Position numbers and translations under genes: made by a program
The notes under the pieces: generated by a model
The model's input: the letters and a program-made list of their open reading frames with translations, nothing else
The model's database searches: none
What the model was told of the DNA's origin: nothing
Part shown: positions 1 to 5,785 of the stretch, piece by piece
Numbering within the stretch: the first letter of the stretch is position 1
Layout of the letters: every line of letters begins with the position of its first letter
Origin: Chlamydiia bacterium
GTDB lineage: Bacteria > Chlamydiota > Chlamydiia > Chlamydiales > JAAZZY01
Assembly: GCA_014239035.1 (NCBI GenBank)
Contig: JAAZZY010000084.1
Coordinates: forward strand, 1-6,728
Direction: 5' to 3'
Length of the DNA: 6,728 bases

Positions 1-12
1 AAATGAGTTCTT

Positions 13-885
13 TTATGTGAATCCAGTTCCAATGATTGGATGACGGATTCCTTCAATCCCATTTTGTTTTAAAGCATAGTAAAAATACCGTTTAACACCT
101 CCTTTTATTGAAACAGCATCACCTAAACCTCCATAGAGCCAACTTGTCCATTTTTCAGTATACTGCCAAAGTCTCATAGTAGAGGCTCCTTGCTCATAAA
201 GCCGGCGAAAGTTGTCTGAAAAACGTGACAAAGCCACAGAGCTTGCTCTTAGACTTTTTCGAAGATCTAGACGATACCCTAAAAACTCAATTCCTTTTGT
301 CACTCGCCCAATATCCTTTTTATCTGGATGTACAGAAAGATGGAGGTGATCTAAAATACGATACATCTCCACGATCGCTTGTTTTAAGTGCCACCTCTTT
401 GAGGTTAAAATTAAATAATCATCCATATAGCGGATGTAGGTTACCTTGCCTTTTTTCGACAGTCTATCCATAGACTTATCCAGCGGGTCTAAATATATCG
501 CTCCTAATAAGGGAGAGAGAGAGCACCCCGCTGGAATGCCTTTAAATCCACAGGATCGCACATAAGCTTGTAGAACATGAATGAGCCAAATGGGTGTCTT
601 TTGTGTTTTTAATAGACTAAACAAAGCCTTGTGATCAAAGGAGAGATAATATTGCTTTATATCAAATCGAGCAAAAAATACTCGTGATCTGAGTCTTATA
701 TTTATAGATGTGATAGCTCCTTTTACTCCGCCTCTTCCCTTGATATGGGTACAGCTTTGACTTAGATATTTCCTAGCATGAACAAACAACTCTACATAGC
801 ATTGATACAAAAAGAGTCTAGAATCTTTTGTCCATTTAACAAATAAGTGTCCGCGTAAGACCCATCGCTCAAAAAAGATTAACAT
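13..885 (-). CDS. Reverse transcriptase (group II-like / unclassified RT family)
   Basis: RNA-directed DNA polymerase of 290 residues. Visible motifs are the motif A region FARFDIKQYYLSFDH (71-85, metal-binding D75), motif B GIPAGCSLSPLLGAIYL (116-132), the catalytic YMDD (153-156), a motif D-like HPDKK (186-190) and GIEFLGYRL (198-206), followed by a helical C-terminal region that could act as a thumb. The THIKGRGGVKGAI segment (46-58) precedes motif A. Motif B reads AGCSLSP rather than the IGNLTSQ typical of diversity-generating retroelements. No HNH endonuclease or maturase tail is seen. The ATG start is the only one available: an in-frame stop lies at 916-918, and only a weak GGA precedes the ATG by six bases. 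The N-terminus is short for an RT, so it may be truncated or simply lack the RT0/RT1 region. Fold and activity are well supported by motifs. The biological role (retroelement remnant, defence RT or other) is unknown. Confidence 0.88.
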   Translation of the reverse strand: MLIFFERWVLRGHLFVKWTKDSRLFLYQCYVELFVHARKYLSQSCTHIKGRGGVKGAITSINIRLRSRVFFARFDIKQYYLSFDHKALFSLLKTQKTPIWLIHVLQAYVRSCGFKGIPAGCSLSPLLGAIYLDPLDKSMDRLSKKGKVTYIRYMDDYLILTSKRWHLKQAIVEMYRILDHLHLSVHPDKKDIGRVTKGIEFLGYRLDLRKSLRASSVALSRFSDNFRRLYEQGASTMRLWQYTEKWTSWLYGGLGDAVSIKGGVKRYFYYALKQNGIEGIRHPIIGTGFT

Positions 886-989
886 AAAGAATCCGATTCT
901 ATTTAGAGTTGATAATTAGTTAAAAAAATAATTTATTTATTTTATGTTTTAGATTATAGAAATGTTAACTACAAACATGGAGTAAACAC
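886..989. promoter_or_regulatory. Divergent intergenic region between RT and RiPP precursor
   Basis: This very A/T-rich spacer separates two divergently transcribed genes. On the minus strand a TATAAT hexamer (positions 958-953) could be the -10 box of the RT gene, but no good -35 lies at the right distance. On the plus strand a TTGATA (909-914) could be a -35 for the RiPP precursor, with only poor -10 matches downstream. A 7-bp inverted repeat, TAGTTAA (917-923) and TTAACTA (965-971), brackets the A/T-rich core and could be an operator or chance. A GGAG at 980-983 is the ribosome binding site of the plus-strand gene. Confidence 0.3.
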
Positions 990-1310
990 ATGAACGAATC
1001 AAACCATCAAGAAGAATTTTCCAAGAAATATGCAGAGGTCATAGCAAAGGCCTGGTCAGATGAAGGCTTTAAAAAGAAGCTTCTTGAAAACCCAAATGAG
1101 ACGCTTAAAGAGTTTGGAGTTCCCATTCCAGAGGGCGTCACATTCCATATCCATGAGAATGGCTCAGGCACTTGCCACTTAATTCTACCTAAAAAGCCGG
1201 AAGGTGAGTTATCAGAAGAAGAGATAAGCAAGAGTATAAGGGGGGGGGCGTATAAGACCAATGCAAGCGACGGTTCATCCGGATGCATATGGGATCTGAC
1301 TGTAGAGTAA
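990..1310 (+). CDS. NHLP leader-peptide family RiPP precursor
   Basis: Precursor of a ribosomally made, post-translationally modified peptide. Residues ~9-70 match the nitrile hydratase-like leader peptide (NHLP) pattern: EEFSKKYAEVIAKAW, then SDEGFKKKLLENPNETLKEFGVPIPEGV, a HIHENGSGTCHLILP strand and ELSEEEI. The leader ends in IRGG (83-86), the double-glycine site normally cut by a C39-type peptidase/exporter. That leaves a 20-residue core, A87-E106, with Ser93, Ser96, Ser97, Thr90, Thr104, Cys99 and Trp101. In known NHLP systems the leader recruits enzymes making azoles, lanthionines or other changes. None of these enzymes, and no transporter, is encoded in this window, so the class of product cannot be told. 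The start is supported by GGAG seven bases upstream. A G9 tract (1240-1248) encodes the RGG junction. The gene stands alone and is divergent from the RT. The leader family call is strong; that the core is modified is inference. Confidence 0.85.
   Translation: MNESNHQEEFSKKYAEVIAKAWSDEGFKKKLLENPNETLKEFGVPIPEGVTFHIHENGSGTCHLILPKKPEGELSEEEISKSIRGGAYKTNASDGSSGCIWDLTVE
1240..1248 (+). repeat. G9 homopolymer tract at the leader/core junction
   Basis: Nine consecutive G form the codons agg-ggg-ggg-gcg for R84-G85-G86-A87 of the RiPP precursor. Such tracts are prone to slipped-strand mispairing, and poly-G tracts drive phase variation in several bacteria, including polymorphic membrane protein genes of Chlamydia pneumoniae. 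With nine G the full core is read. Loss of one G would keep Gly-Gly but give a different 16-residue tail. Gain of one G would stop translation two codons after Gly-Gly (GGGV-stop). Variation itself is not shown by a single sequence. Confidence 0.8.
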
Positions 1311-1409
1311 TGAATAATAAGCAGAAGAAGGTTGTAAATAATTTTTAAGTAAGAGAAATCATTTTCTTTTCAGAATGTTAAATAGAAATCTTTATTGGAA
1401 ATCACCAGT

Positions 1410-3869
1410 CTAGGGCATGAGGGGTTTGTTTTTGCTGAATCCGAAAATAGCATACAATAAGAGTTTGGTCAAAAAGCAGATGAAAAACCAGATTAAAATA
1501 TAGATCCATGAGTAAATAACATACTTCCAACCAATACCCAAAAAGTCTGTTGTGCCAAGTCCATACACGGATATCAGAGTTCCGATAATCAATGAGAAGT
1601 ATGTGGCAAAAACAAACTTCCAATTGGGCATAGGACTACTCCAAATCATGGTCTCATTACGCATGATATAGATCGTTAAGTTTCCGCCACACAAAATGCC
1701 CATGAAGGCCAACGTCTTTAAATGGTCAAAGTCAAACTGCCAAAAATGAGCGCCAATCCAAAAAAGTCCAAAGGTAGAAATGACTCCAACTAAGGCTACA
1801 CCTATGGCAATGGTAAAAACCTCGCTCATACGCCAATCTACAGGTTCTTGCTTAACTTCCATATTATCGTAGGCAATAGTCATAATAGGGATGTCATTGA
1901 GCAGTGCAATTAAGATAATCATAATCGCAGATAAAGGGTGCTCATTTAAAAAGAGCATCGCTAGAAGTAAAAAAAATAAAAGGCGGCAAGTTTCACTTAT
2001 GCGATACATCGCATAACTTTTCATACGACCAAACACGCGTCTTGATTCTTCAACAGCACGAGCGATGGTCATTAGACCCGACTCTGTTAGCACAAGATCT
2101 GCTGCAGATCTAGCTGCATCAGAGGCTCCGCTTACTGCAATTCCAACATCTGCCTGTTTAAGTGCTGGTGCATCGTTAACGCCGTCTCCAGTCATGCCTA
2201 AAACGTATTTCTGATCTTGAAGAGCTTTAATAATTTTAAATTTATGTTCGGGGAAAACCTCTGCAAAACCATCTGCTTTTTCAATGCTTGATGATAAATC
2301 TTGGTCTTTAAGCTCTGATATAGAAATAATGTTTGTACCAAGATCAAGCTGAGAGGCGATTTGCTTGGCAATAGCTGCATTGTCACCTGTGACCATACGA
2401 ATATCTACGCCTAGTTTCTTTAGATAATCTACAGTCTCTTTGGTGTCTTCTCTTGGTGGATCAAAAAGAGGGACTACTCCAACAAATTGCCAGGAGGATC
2501 CATTCGAATCACTTTTGGCAACACCAAGTGTTCTAAAACCCTTTGTAGCCAGTTCATCGATAGATTTTTGAATCTCTGATCGCATTTTTTCATCAGGCTT
2601 AGCCAGATCTAAAATAACTTGAGTTGCTCCTTTACAAACATGAAAAGAACTCCCATCGCTTGCTTTGATAATTGCTTCTGCTGATTTGCGCACAGGATCA
2701 AAGGGGATAAACTTCTCACAGGTAAAGTTTTTTAAGAGATCTTTGTTTTCAAGTTTTCCCAAGATAGCCTTGTCAATAGAATCTCCTCCCTCTTGAGAAG
2801 AGGAGAGCGCTGCATATAAAAGAAGCTCTTGGGGATCTTTTACGTTGTAGGGTAGTACATCTCCGACTGTGAGCTCATTTTTAGTTAGAGTCCCTGTTTT
2901 ATCTGAGCAAAGGACATTTAAATTAGCTAGCTCTTCAATAGCGGTTAGCTTTGAGACAATGGCTTTGAGTTTGGTAAGACGATGAGCACCAAGTGCCATA
3001 GTCACAGATAAAACAGCAGGCAAGGCGACCGGAATACCAGCAATGACCAAAACCAAAATGAAAATAGCTATTTGTCCAAAAGTATCATGAGAAGAGTGAG
3101 CAATATCAACGCGGTAAATAGAGACCGCCAAAATAATAGCGCAGATTACTAGAGTTGTTATAATTAAAAACCGACCAATCTTCATAACAGCTTCTTGGAA
3201 ATGAGATCTCACGTCTGCTGAGTCGACAAGTTTGGCAGTTTTTCCAATAAACGTATTCATGCCGGTGGCAACAACGACGGCGTTCATTTCACCTTTTTTA
3301 GCAACCGTGCCAGAAAAGGCCATCTCACCAGATTTTTTATCAACAGGAAGAGATTCACCAGTGAGAGCTGATTGATCAACAGATAGATATTCACCAGAGA
3401 AGAGTTTGCAATCTGCTGGGATAATGTTGCCAAGCTTAATGGAGATCACATCACCAGGAACTAAATCTTTAGCTTCAATATCTTGCCACTTTCCATCTCG
3501 AAGAGCATGAGATTTTAAGGCTAGCTGCTCTTTAAGGGCAGCTATGGCATTTCCTGCTTGAAACTCTTGCATGAACCCAAGAAGTGCGTTGATTAAGAGC
3601 ATGGCCAAGATAATGATAAAGTCTGGCCACTTCTGCAATATTGCAGAGAGGACAATAGCAATTTCAATCATCCACGGAATAGGACCCCAAAAGAAACCAA
3701 AGAGCATGAGCCATTTACTCTTTTTCTTTTCTTCTAGAGCATTAGGTCCATTCTCAGAGAGTCTCTTCTCTACATCTTGAGAAGTAAGACCCTTCTCACC
3801 GTTTGTCTGGAATTTTTGAAAAACTTCATCAGATGAGAGTTTTTCAAATTCACTTTGCGCATCTGCCAT
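1410..3869 (-). CDS. Plasma-membrane-type H+-translocating P-type ATPase (P3A)
   Basis: Single-chain proton pump of the inner membrane that exports H+ at the cost of ATP, a likely role in pH homeostasis or acid tolerance. Domains in order over 819 residues: cation-ATPase N-terminal region (about 7-50); M1-M2 helices (about 53-104); actuator domain with TGES (170-173); M3-M4 with the PVALP kink (280-284); phosphorylation site DKTGTLTKNE with D323; nucleotide-binding KGAT (413-416); DPPRED (470-475); MVTGD (492-496); hinge GDGVND (561-566); and M5-M10 (about 625-810). ALLNDIPIMTIAYD in M6 aligns with the plant/fungal proton pump signature, and D659 matches the proton-binding Asp of plant AHA pumps, which favours H+ over Ca2+, K+ or heavy metals. 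The chain ends just after M10, so the autoinhibitory C-terminal R domain of plant pumps is absent. The ATG lies three bases after the stop of a 50-residue upstream ORF. There is no well-spaced Shine-Dalgarno, so coupled translation is likely. Confidence 0.93.
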   Translation of the reverse strand: MADAQSEFEKLSSDEVFQKFQTNGEKGLTSQDVEKRLSENGPNALEEKKKSKWLMLFGFFWGPIPWMIEIAIVLSAILQKWPDFIIILAMLLINALLGFMQEFQAGNAIAALKEQLALKSHALRDGKWQDIEAKDLVPGDVISIKLGNIIPADCKLFSGEYLSVDQSALTGESLPVDKKSGEMAFSGTVAKKGEMNAVVVATGMNTFIGKTAKLVDSADVRSHFQEAVMKIGRFLIITTLVICAIILAVSIYRVDIAHSSHDTFGQIAIFILVLVIAGIPVALPAVLSVTMALGAHRLTKLKAIVSKLTAIEELANLNVLCSDKTGTLTKNELTVGDVLPYNVKDPQELLLYAALSSSQEGGDSIDKAILGKLENKDLLKNFTCEKFIPFDPVRKSAEAIIKASDGSSFHVCKGATQVILDLAKPDEKMRSEIQKSIDELATKGFRTLGVAKSDSNGSSWQFVGVVPLFDPPREDTKETVDYLKKLGVDIRMVTGDNAAIAKQIASQLDLGTNIISISELKDQDLSSSIEKADGFAEVFPEHKFKIIKALQDQKYVLGMTGDGVNDAPALKQADVGIAVSGASDAARSAADLVLTESGLMTIARAVEESRRVFGRMKSYAMYRISETCRLLFFLLLAMLFLNEHPLSAIMIILIALLNDIPIMTIAYDNMEVKQEPVDWRMSEVFTIAIGVALVGVISTFGLFWIGAHFWQFDFDHLKTLAFMGILCGGNLTIYIMRNETMIWSSPMPNWKFVFATYFSLIIGTLISVYGLGTTDFLGIGWKYVIYSWIYILIWFFICFLTKLLLYAIFGFSKNKPLMP

Positions 3870-3872
3870 AAT

Positions 3873-4025
3873 TTATTTTTTTTTCTTCCGATGTAGTTTA
3901 AGACCTTTTTTAGCCATGTATGTTGCAAGGGGAAAAGGCTCATCAATTTCTCTATGGCCCTTTAGTTTTTTGGCGAGGGCATTTCTCTTGCGGATATCTG
4001 CTGGAGTCAATTTTTTTCTTGGCAT
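3873..4025 (-). CDS. Small basic hypothetical protein (50 aa), first gene of the ATPase unit
   Basis: A 50-residue ORF beginning MPRKKLTPADIRKRNALAKK and ending in HRKKKK. It is rich in Lys/Arg, has no membrane segment, and is probably helical in its first half (LTPADIRKRNALAKKLKGH). Support for being real: ATG preceded by AGGA seven bases upstream, a plausible promoter just upstream, and only three bases (ATT) between its TAA and the ATPase ATG. It is also in the same reading frame as the ATPase. The A9 run encoding the C-terminal lysines could be slippage-prone. I do not recognise a family. The charge suggests nucleic-acid, ribosome or phospholipid contact, or a regulatory partner of the pump; this is inference only. 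Confidence 0.65.
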   Translation of the reverse strand: MPRKKLTPADIRKRNALAKKLKGHREIDEPFPLATYMAKKGLKLHRKKKK

Positions 4026-4046
4026 AGCCCTATCCTGGTTAGTCTC

Positions 4047-4075
4047 ACTATGAAAAAATAAAGTTTTTGTGTCAC
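4047..4075 (-). promoter_or_regulatory. Putative sigma-70-type promoter of the 50-aa gene/ATPase unit
   Basis: On the minus strand a GTGACA hexamer (forward 4075-4070, five of six to TTGACA) is followed after exactly 17 bases by CATAGT (forward 4052-4047, four of six to TATAAT). This would start transcription near 4040, giving a short leader ahead of the AGGA ribosome binding site and the ATG at 4025. No competing promoter of similar quality is seen in this gap. Confidence 0.4.
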
Positions 4076-4146
4076 TACTTTGATTAAGTTATTTATTATG
4101 AGTTGATTGAATGTTTTTCAGGGGAAAGGGGAGCTCTAAAATAGTC

Positions 4147-4176
4147 TTGTAATAAACACGATAAGGAAAGTATGAT
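4147..4176 (+). promoter_or_regulatory. Putative promoter of tRNA-Ser
   Basis: TTGTAA (4147-4152, four of six) and TATGAT (4171-4176, five of six) are separated by 18 bases. They predict a start near 4183, about a dozen bases before the mature tRNA 5' end, a usual arrangement for a single tRNA gene. Confidence 0.45.
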
Positions 4177-4194
4177 CTCCTATCATTTTTGTAC

Positions 4195-4281
4195 GGGAAG
4201 ATGGCTGAGTGGCCGAAGGCACGTCCCTGCTAAGGACGCGTACCTGCAAGGGTACCGAGGGTTCGAATCCCTCTCTTTCCG
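4195..4281 (+). tRNA. tRNA-Ser (anticodon GCU, reads AGC/AGU)
   Basis: An 87-nt class II tRNA. The acceptor stem GGGAAGA (4195-4201) pairs with TCTTTCC (4274-4280), including one G-U pair, and the discriminator G is at 4281. The D arm contains TGGCTGAGTGGCCGAAGGCA. The anticodon stem CGTCC/GGACG (4222-4226, 4234-4238) encloses CTGCTAA with anticodon GCT at 4229-4231. The long variable arm GTACC/GGTAC (4240-4244, 4251-4255) is diagnostic for Ser. The T arm is GAGGG-TTCGAAT-CCCTC (4257-4273). The CCA end is not encoded, so it must be added by tRNA nucleotidyltransferase. Confidence 0.97.
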
Positions 4282-4347
4282 TGTTTATTTCTAATTTATT
4301 CAATATAAGTGTTTTAAGGTTCTATAAATCAAAAATCAGCCCTTCTG

Positions 4348-4389
4348 TGAGTTATAGGGCGCCTTTCTATAACTCATATATGAGTTATA
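4348..4389. repeat. Threefold TGAGTTATA repeat with mutually exclusive hairpins
   Basis: TGAGTTATAG (4348-4357), its perfect complement CTATAACTCA (4367-4376) and a second direct TGAGTTATA (4381-4389) lie in a row. The middle arm can pair with the left arm (10 bp, 9-nt loop containing the palindrome GGCGCC) or with the right arm (9 bp, TATA loop), but not both. It sits about 65 bases after the tRNA-Ser gene. There is no downstream plus-strand gene it could attenuate within the next 1.5 kb. It could be a processing or termination structure, a protein-binding cluster, or the remnant of a mobile-element end. Confidence 0.7.
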
Positions 4390-4464
4390 TAGAGAGGGAA
4401 ATGGATGTCCTGGAACTGTCTTTTATTCACTGAGCGACCACATTGATTTTGCAATTTTATAGGA

Positions 4465-4488
4465 TAAGAGCAGCTATAGCTGCTCTTA
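4465..4488. terminator. Perfect 24-bp palindrome, probable bidirectional terminator
   Basis: TAAGAGCAGC (4465-4474), TATA, then GCTGCTCTTA (4479-4488) form a fully self-complementary sequence able to make a strong 10-bp stem on either transcript. It lies between the plus-strand tRNA-Ser and the 3' end of the minus-strand three-gene operon (stop at 4522), the usual place for a shared terminator. Neither side has a clear T run, so it may work as a 3'-end stabilising hairpin or be a protein-binding palindrome instead. Confidence 0.55.
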
Positions 4489-4521
4489 CTATTGGATTGT
4501 TAAATCAAATTAATACAAACC

Positions 4522-4896
4522 TTATTTAGGCGCTGCTTCTCCAATACTAATCTCAACTCTTACTTTTTTCCCATTCGAGATTGTATCGATGTCAATAAGC
4601 TTGTTTTGGCTTCCTTCTTCAATAAGCTTAAGGATTTCTTCTATATTGATCTCATGGTCATTCATTTTAAGTTGCTCTTGAGGAATTATCTTTAGGGCAA
4701 CAGCTGCAAGGCCGATAGGTACTTTGATGTCTACTTTGGTTTTATCTTCTTCTAAGATAAAAATTTTTATAAACTTGCTTGTGATCAGTGAGCTAGTAGA
4801 TTTATCTTCTGTTTGCTCTAAAAGTCGCAGAGCATCATCAACACTAACGGTCTTGCTCTCCACCATCTCTAGGATTTTTTTTCTCTCTTGAGTCAT
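4522..4896 (-). CDS. SHOCT-like domain protein, third gene of the DUF2089 operon
   Basis: A 124-residue protein without membrane helices. Residues 1-28 (ERKKILEMVESKTVSVDDALRLLE) form the short helix-hairpin seen in SHOCT-like and YvlB N-terminal domains. Residues 41-71 (KFIKIFILEEDKTKVDIKVPIGLAAVALKII) and 83-118 (INIEEILKLIEEG, then LIDIDTISNGKKVRVEISI) form a second conserved unit often found in these proteins, with a final beta-strand. Relatives are small proteins found beside DUF2089 regulators and envelope-stress genes, mostly in Firmicutes. No enzymatic residues are apparent, and a protein-interaction or oligomerisation role is likely. AAGGAG lies six bases before the ATG, and the gene follows the membrane-protein gene after 21 bases. 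Function is inferred from family context only. Confidence 0.8.
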   Translation of the reverse strand: MTQERKKILEMVESKTVSVDDALRLLEQTEDKSTSSLITSKFIKIFILEEDKTKVDIKVPIGLAAVALKIIPQEQLKMNDHEINIEEILKLIEEGSQNKLIDIDTISNGKKVRVEISIGEAAPK

Positions 4897-4917
4897 TTTA
4901 GTCTCCTTGAATGTAAA

Positions 4918-5397
4918 TTAATTAATAGTAAAGTTTATGTCTATTTGGGGCGTCTGAATGTCTAGATGTAGGTTTTTCCGTGACTTAAAAATTAGATCAA
5001 TGAATTCGCAGATGGTAATAGAACAGTTTGATCTTTTAGAAATGCGCCGATTTTTTATGAAGGGAAGCTTTTGGATCAACTTTAAAAAAGATAGGGGTAT
5101 TGCTGAAATATAGCGGATTTCTTCAAATCTCCCACTCAAAAAGATAGAGTGCGTTTTTTTAGGTCGCTTCTTCAGGGTTTTTGTTTTGTAGATTTGATAA
5201 AAGACTAAAAATACAAAAACGAGGAAGCCTATCAGGTTTGATCCTGTGATGTAGGTCACTAAAAGTGAAAAGATAAAAGCTAGGAGTAGAGTCGAGGCCT
5301 TATATAGAAAATGTGAGATATATAAGTTGTGAGCAAGCAGGATTAAAAGGCCAAAAAGCGTAAGAAGTTGCATAGCGATTAATTTCATTATGATCAT
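4918..5397 (-). CDS. Hypothetical three-helix membrane protein, second gene of the DUF2089 operon
   Basis: A 159-residue protein with three hydrophobic segments (about 7-22, 33-50 and 54-70), followed by a Lys/Arg-rich stretch (71-82, KTKTLKKRPKK) and a soluble tail of about 75 residues. By the positive-inside rule the tail faces the cytoplasm. It ends in alternating residues suggestive of beta-strands (LHLDIQTPQIDINFTIN). The start at 5397 is favoured because GGAG lies seven bases upstream and because the ATG overlaps the TGA of the regulator gene (ATGA, four-base overlap), indicating translational coupling. An internal ATG at codon 4 is an alternative. I recognise no family. Its place between a DUF2089 regulator and a SHOCT-like protein suggests a membrane sensor or effector in the same response. 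Confidence 0.8.
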   Translation of the reverse strand: MIIMKLIAMQLLTLFGLLILLAHNLYISHFLYKASTLLLAFIFSLLVTYITGSNLIGFLVFVFLVFYQIYKTKTLKKRPKKTHSIFLSGRFEEIRYISAIPLSFLKLIQKLPFIKNRRISKRSNCSITICEFIDLIFKSRKNLHLDIQTPQIDINFTIN

Positions 5398-5756
5398 TTG
5401 TATTCTCCAAGGTTTTTCATGGCTTCTTTGATGTTAATTTTTCCTTCTGAGAGTTCATTTAAAATCGTAATACGGTCATTAGCTTTACTTTCAGTAGAAG
5501 TATAGCCTAAGGTCTTAGTAATGGATTTTAGGCGGCTCTTAACAGTTGGGTAGGAAATACCCAGATCTTTTTCCATCAACTTAATATTGCCTTCGTTTTT
5601 CAAAAAAAATTCTATAAATAGAAGCTCTTCAGGATTGAACATGTGAAACCGATTTGTTTTAAAATGCCCTTTAATCTGGGTTTGGCATCTAGAACATTCG
5701 ACCTCTTTAATTCTGAAGTCTCCTCGGCAGTAGGGGCAGCAGGTTAGTTCATTCAT
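5394..5756 (-). CDS. DUF2089 family zinc-ribbon/HTH transcriptional regulator
   Basis: A probable DNA-binding regulator, and first gene of the operon. The 120-residue protein starts with a zinc ribbon (C7-x2-C10 and C21-x2-C24), then the family core FNPEELLFIEFFLKNEGNIKLMEKDLGISYPTVKSRL: helices 41-54 plus a helix-turn-helix at about 56-76. A C-terminal helix-hairpin (95-117, ITILNELSEGKINIKEAMKNL) resembles the first domain of the third gene. The ATG at 5756 is chosen because AAAGGA lies upstream at normal spacing and the protein then begins directly before the zinc ribbon. A TTG ten codons further upstream has no ribosome binding site. The stop overlaps the next start. The family is common in Firmicutes and sparse elsewhere, so transfer is possible. 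Autoregulation through the palindrome at 5809-5824 is inference. Confidence 0.88.
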   Translation of the reverse strand: MNELTCCPYCRGDFRIKEVECSRCQTQIKGHFKTNRFHMFNPEELLFIEFFLKNEGNIKLMEKDLGISYPTVKSRLKSITKTLGYTSTESKANDRITILNELSEGKINIKEAMKNLGEYK

Positions 5757-5785
5757 GAAAATTCCTTTATTGAATATTTTCAACA

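Noticed and set aside
13..885. Diversity-generating retroelement
   Set aside because: Motif B lacks the IGNLTSQ-type signature, and no template/variable repeat pair or lectin-fold target is seen here.
1007..1288. Minus-strand 93-codon frame opposite the RiPP precursor
   Set aside because: A shadow of a gene with clear family match on the other strand.
1310..1348. 12-codon ORF overlapping the RiPP precursor stop (TAATG)
   Set aside because: The Lys/Asn-rich product and A/T-rich spacer context look like chance; no further evidence of translation.
1311..1409. Terminator between the convergent RiPP and ATPase genes
   Set aside because: Only an imperfect A/T hairpin (around 1352-1372) without a strong stem or T run; not supportable.
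4195..4281. Genomic-island attachment site at tRNA-Ser
   Set aside because: No direct repeat of the tRNA 3' end and no integrase gene in the window.
4209..4433. Plus-strand 74-codon open frame
   Set aside because: It begins inside the tRNA-Ser gene and runs through the repeat region; no ribosome binding site and no protein-like pattern.
4401..4433. Ten-codon ORF (MDVLELSFIH) behind AGAGGG, as a leader peptide
   Set aside because: No plus-strand gene follows that it could control; short ORFs of this size are expected by chance.
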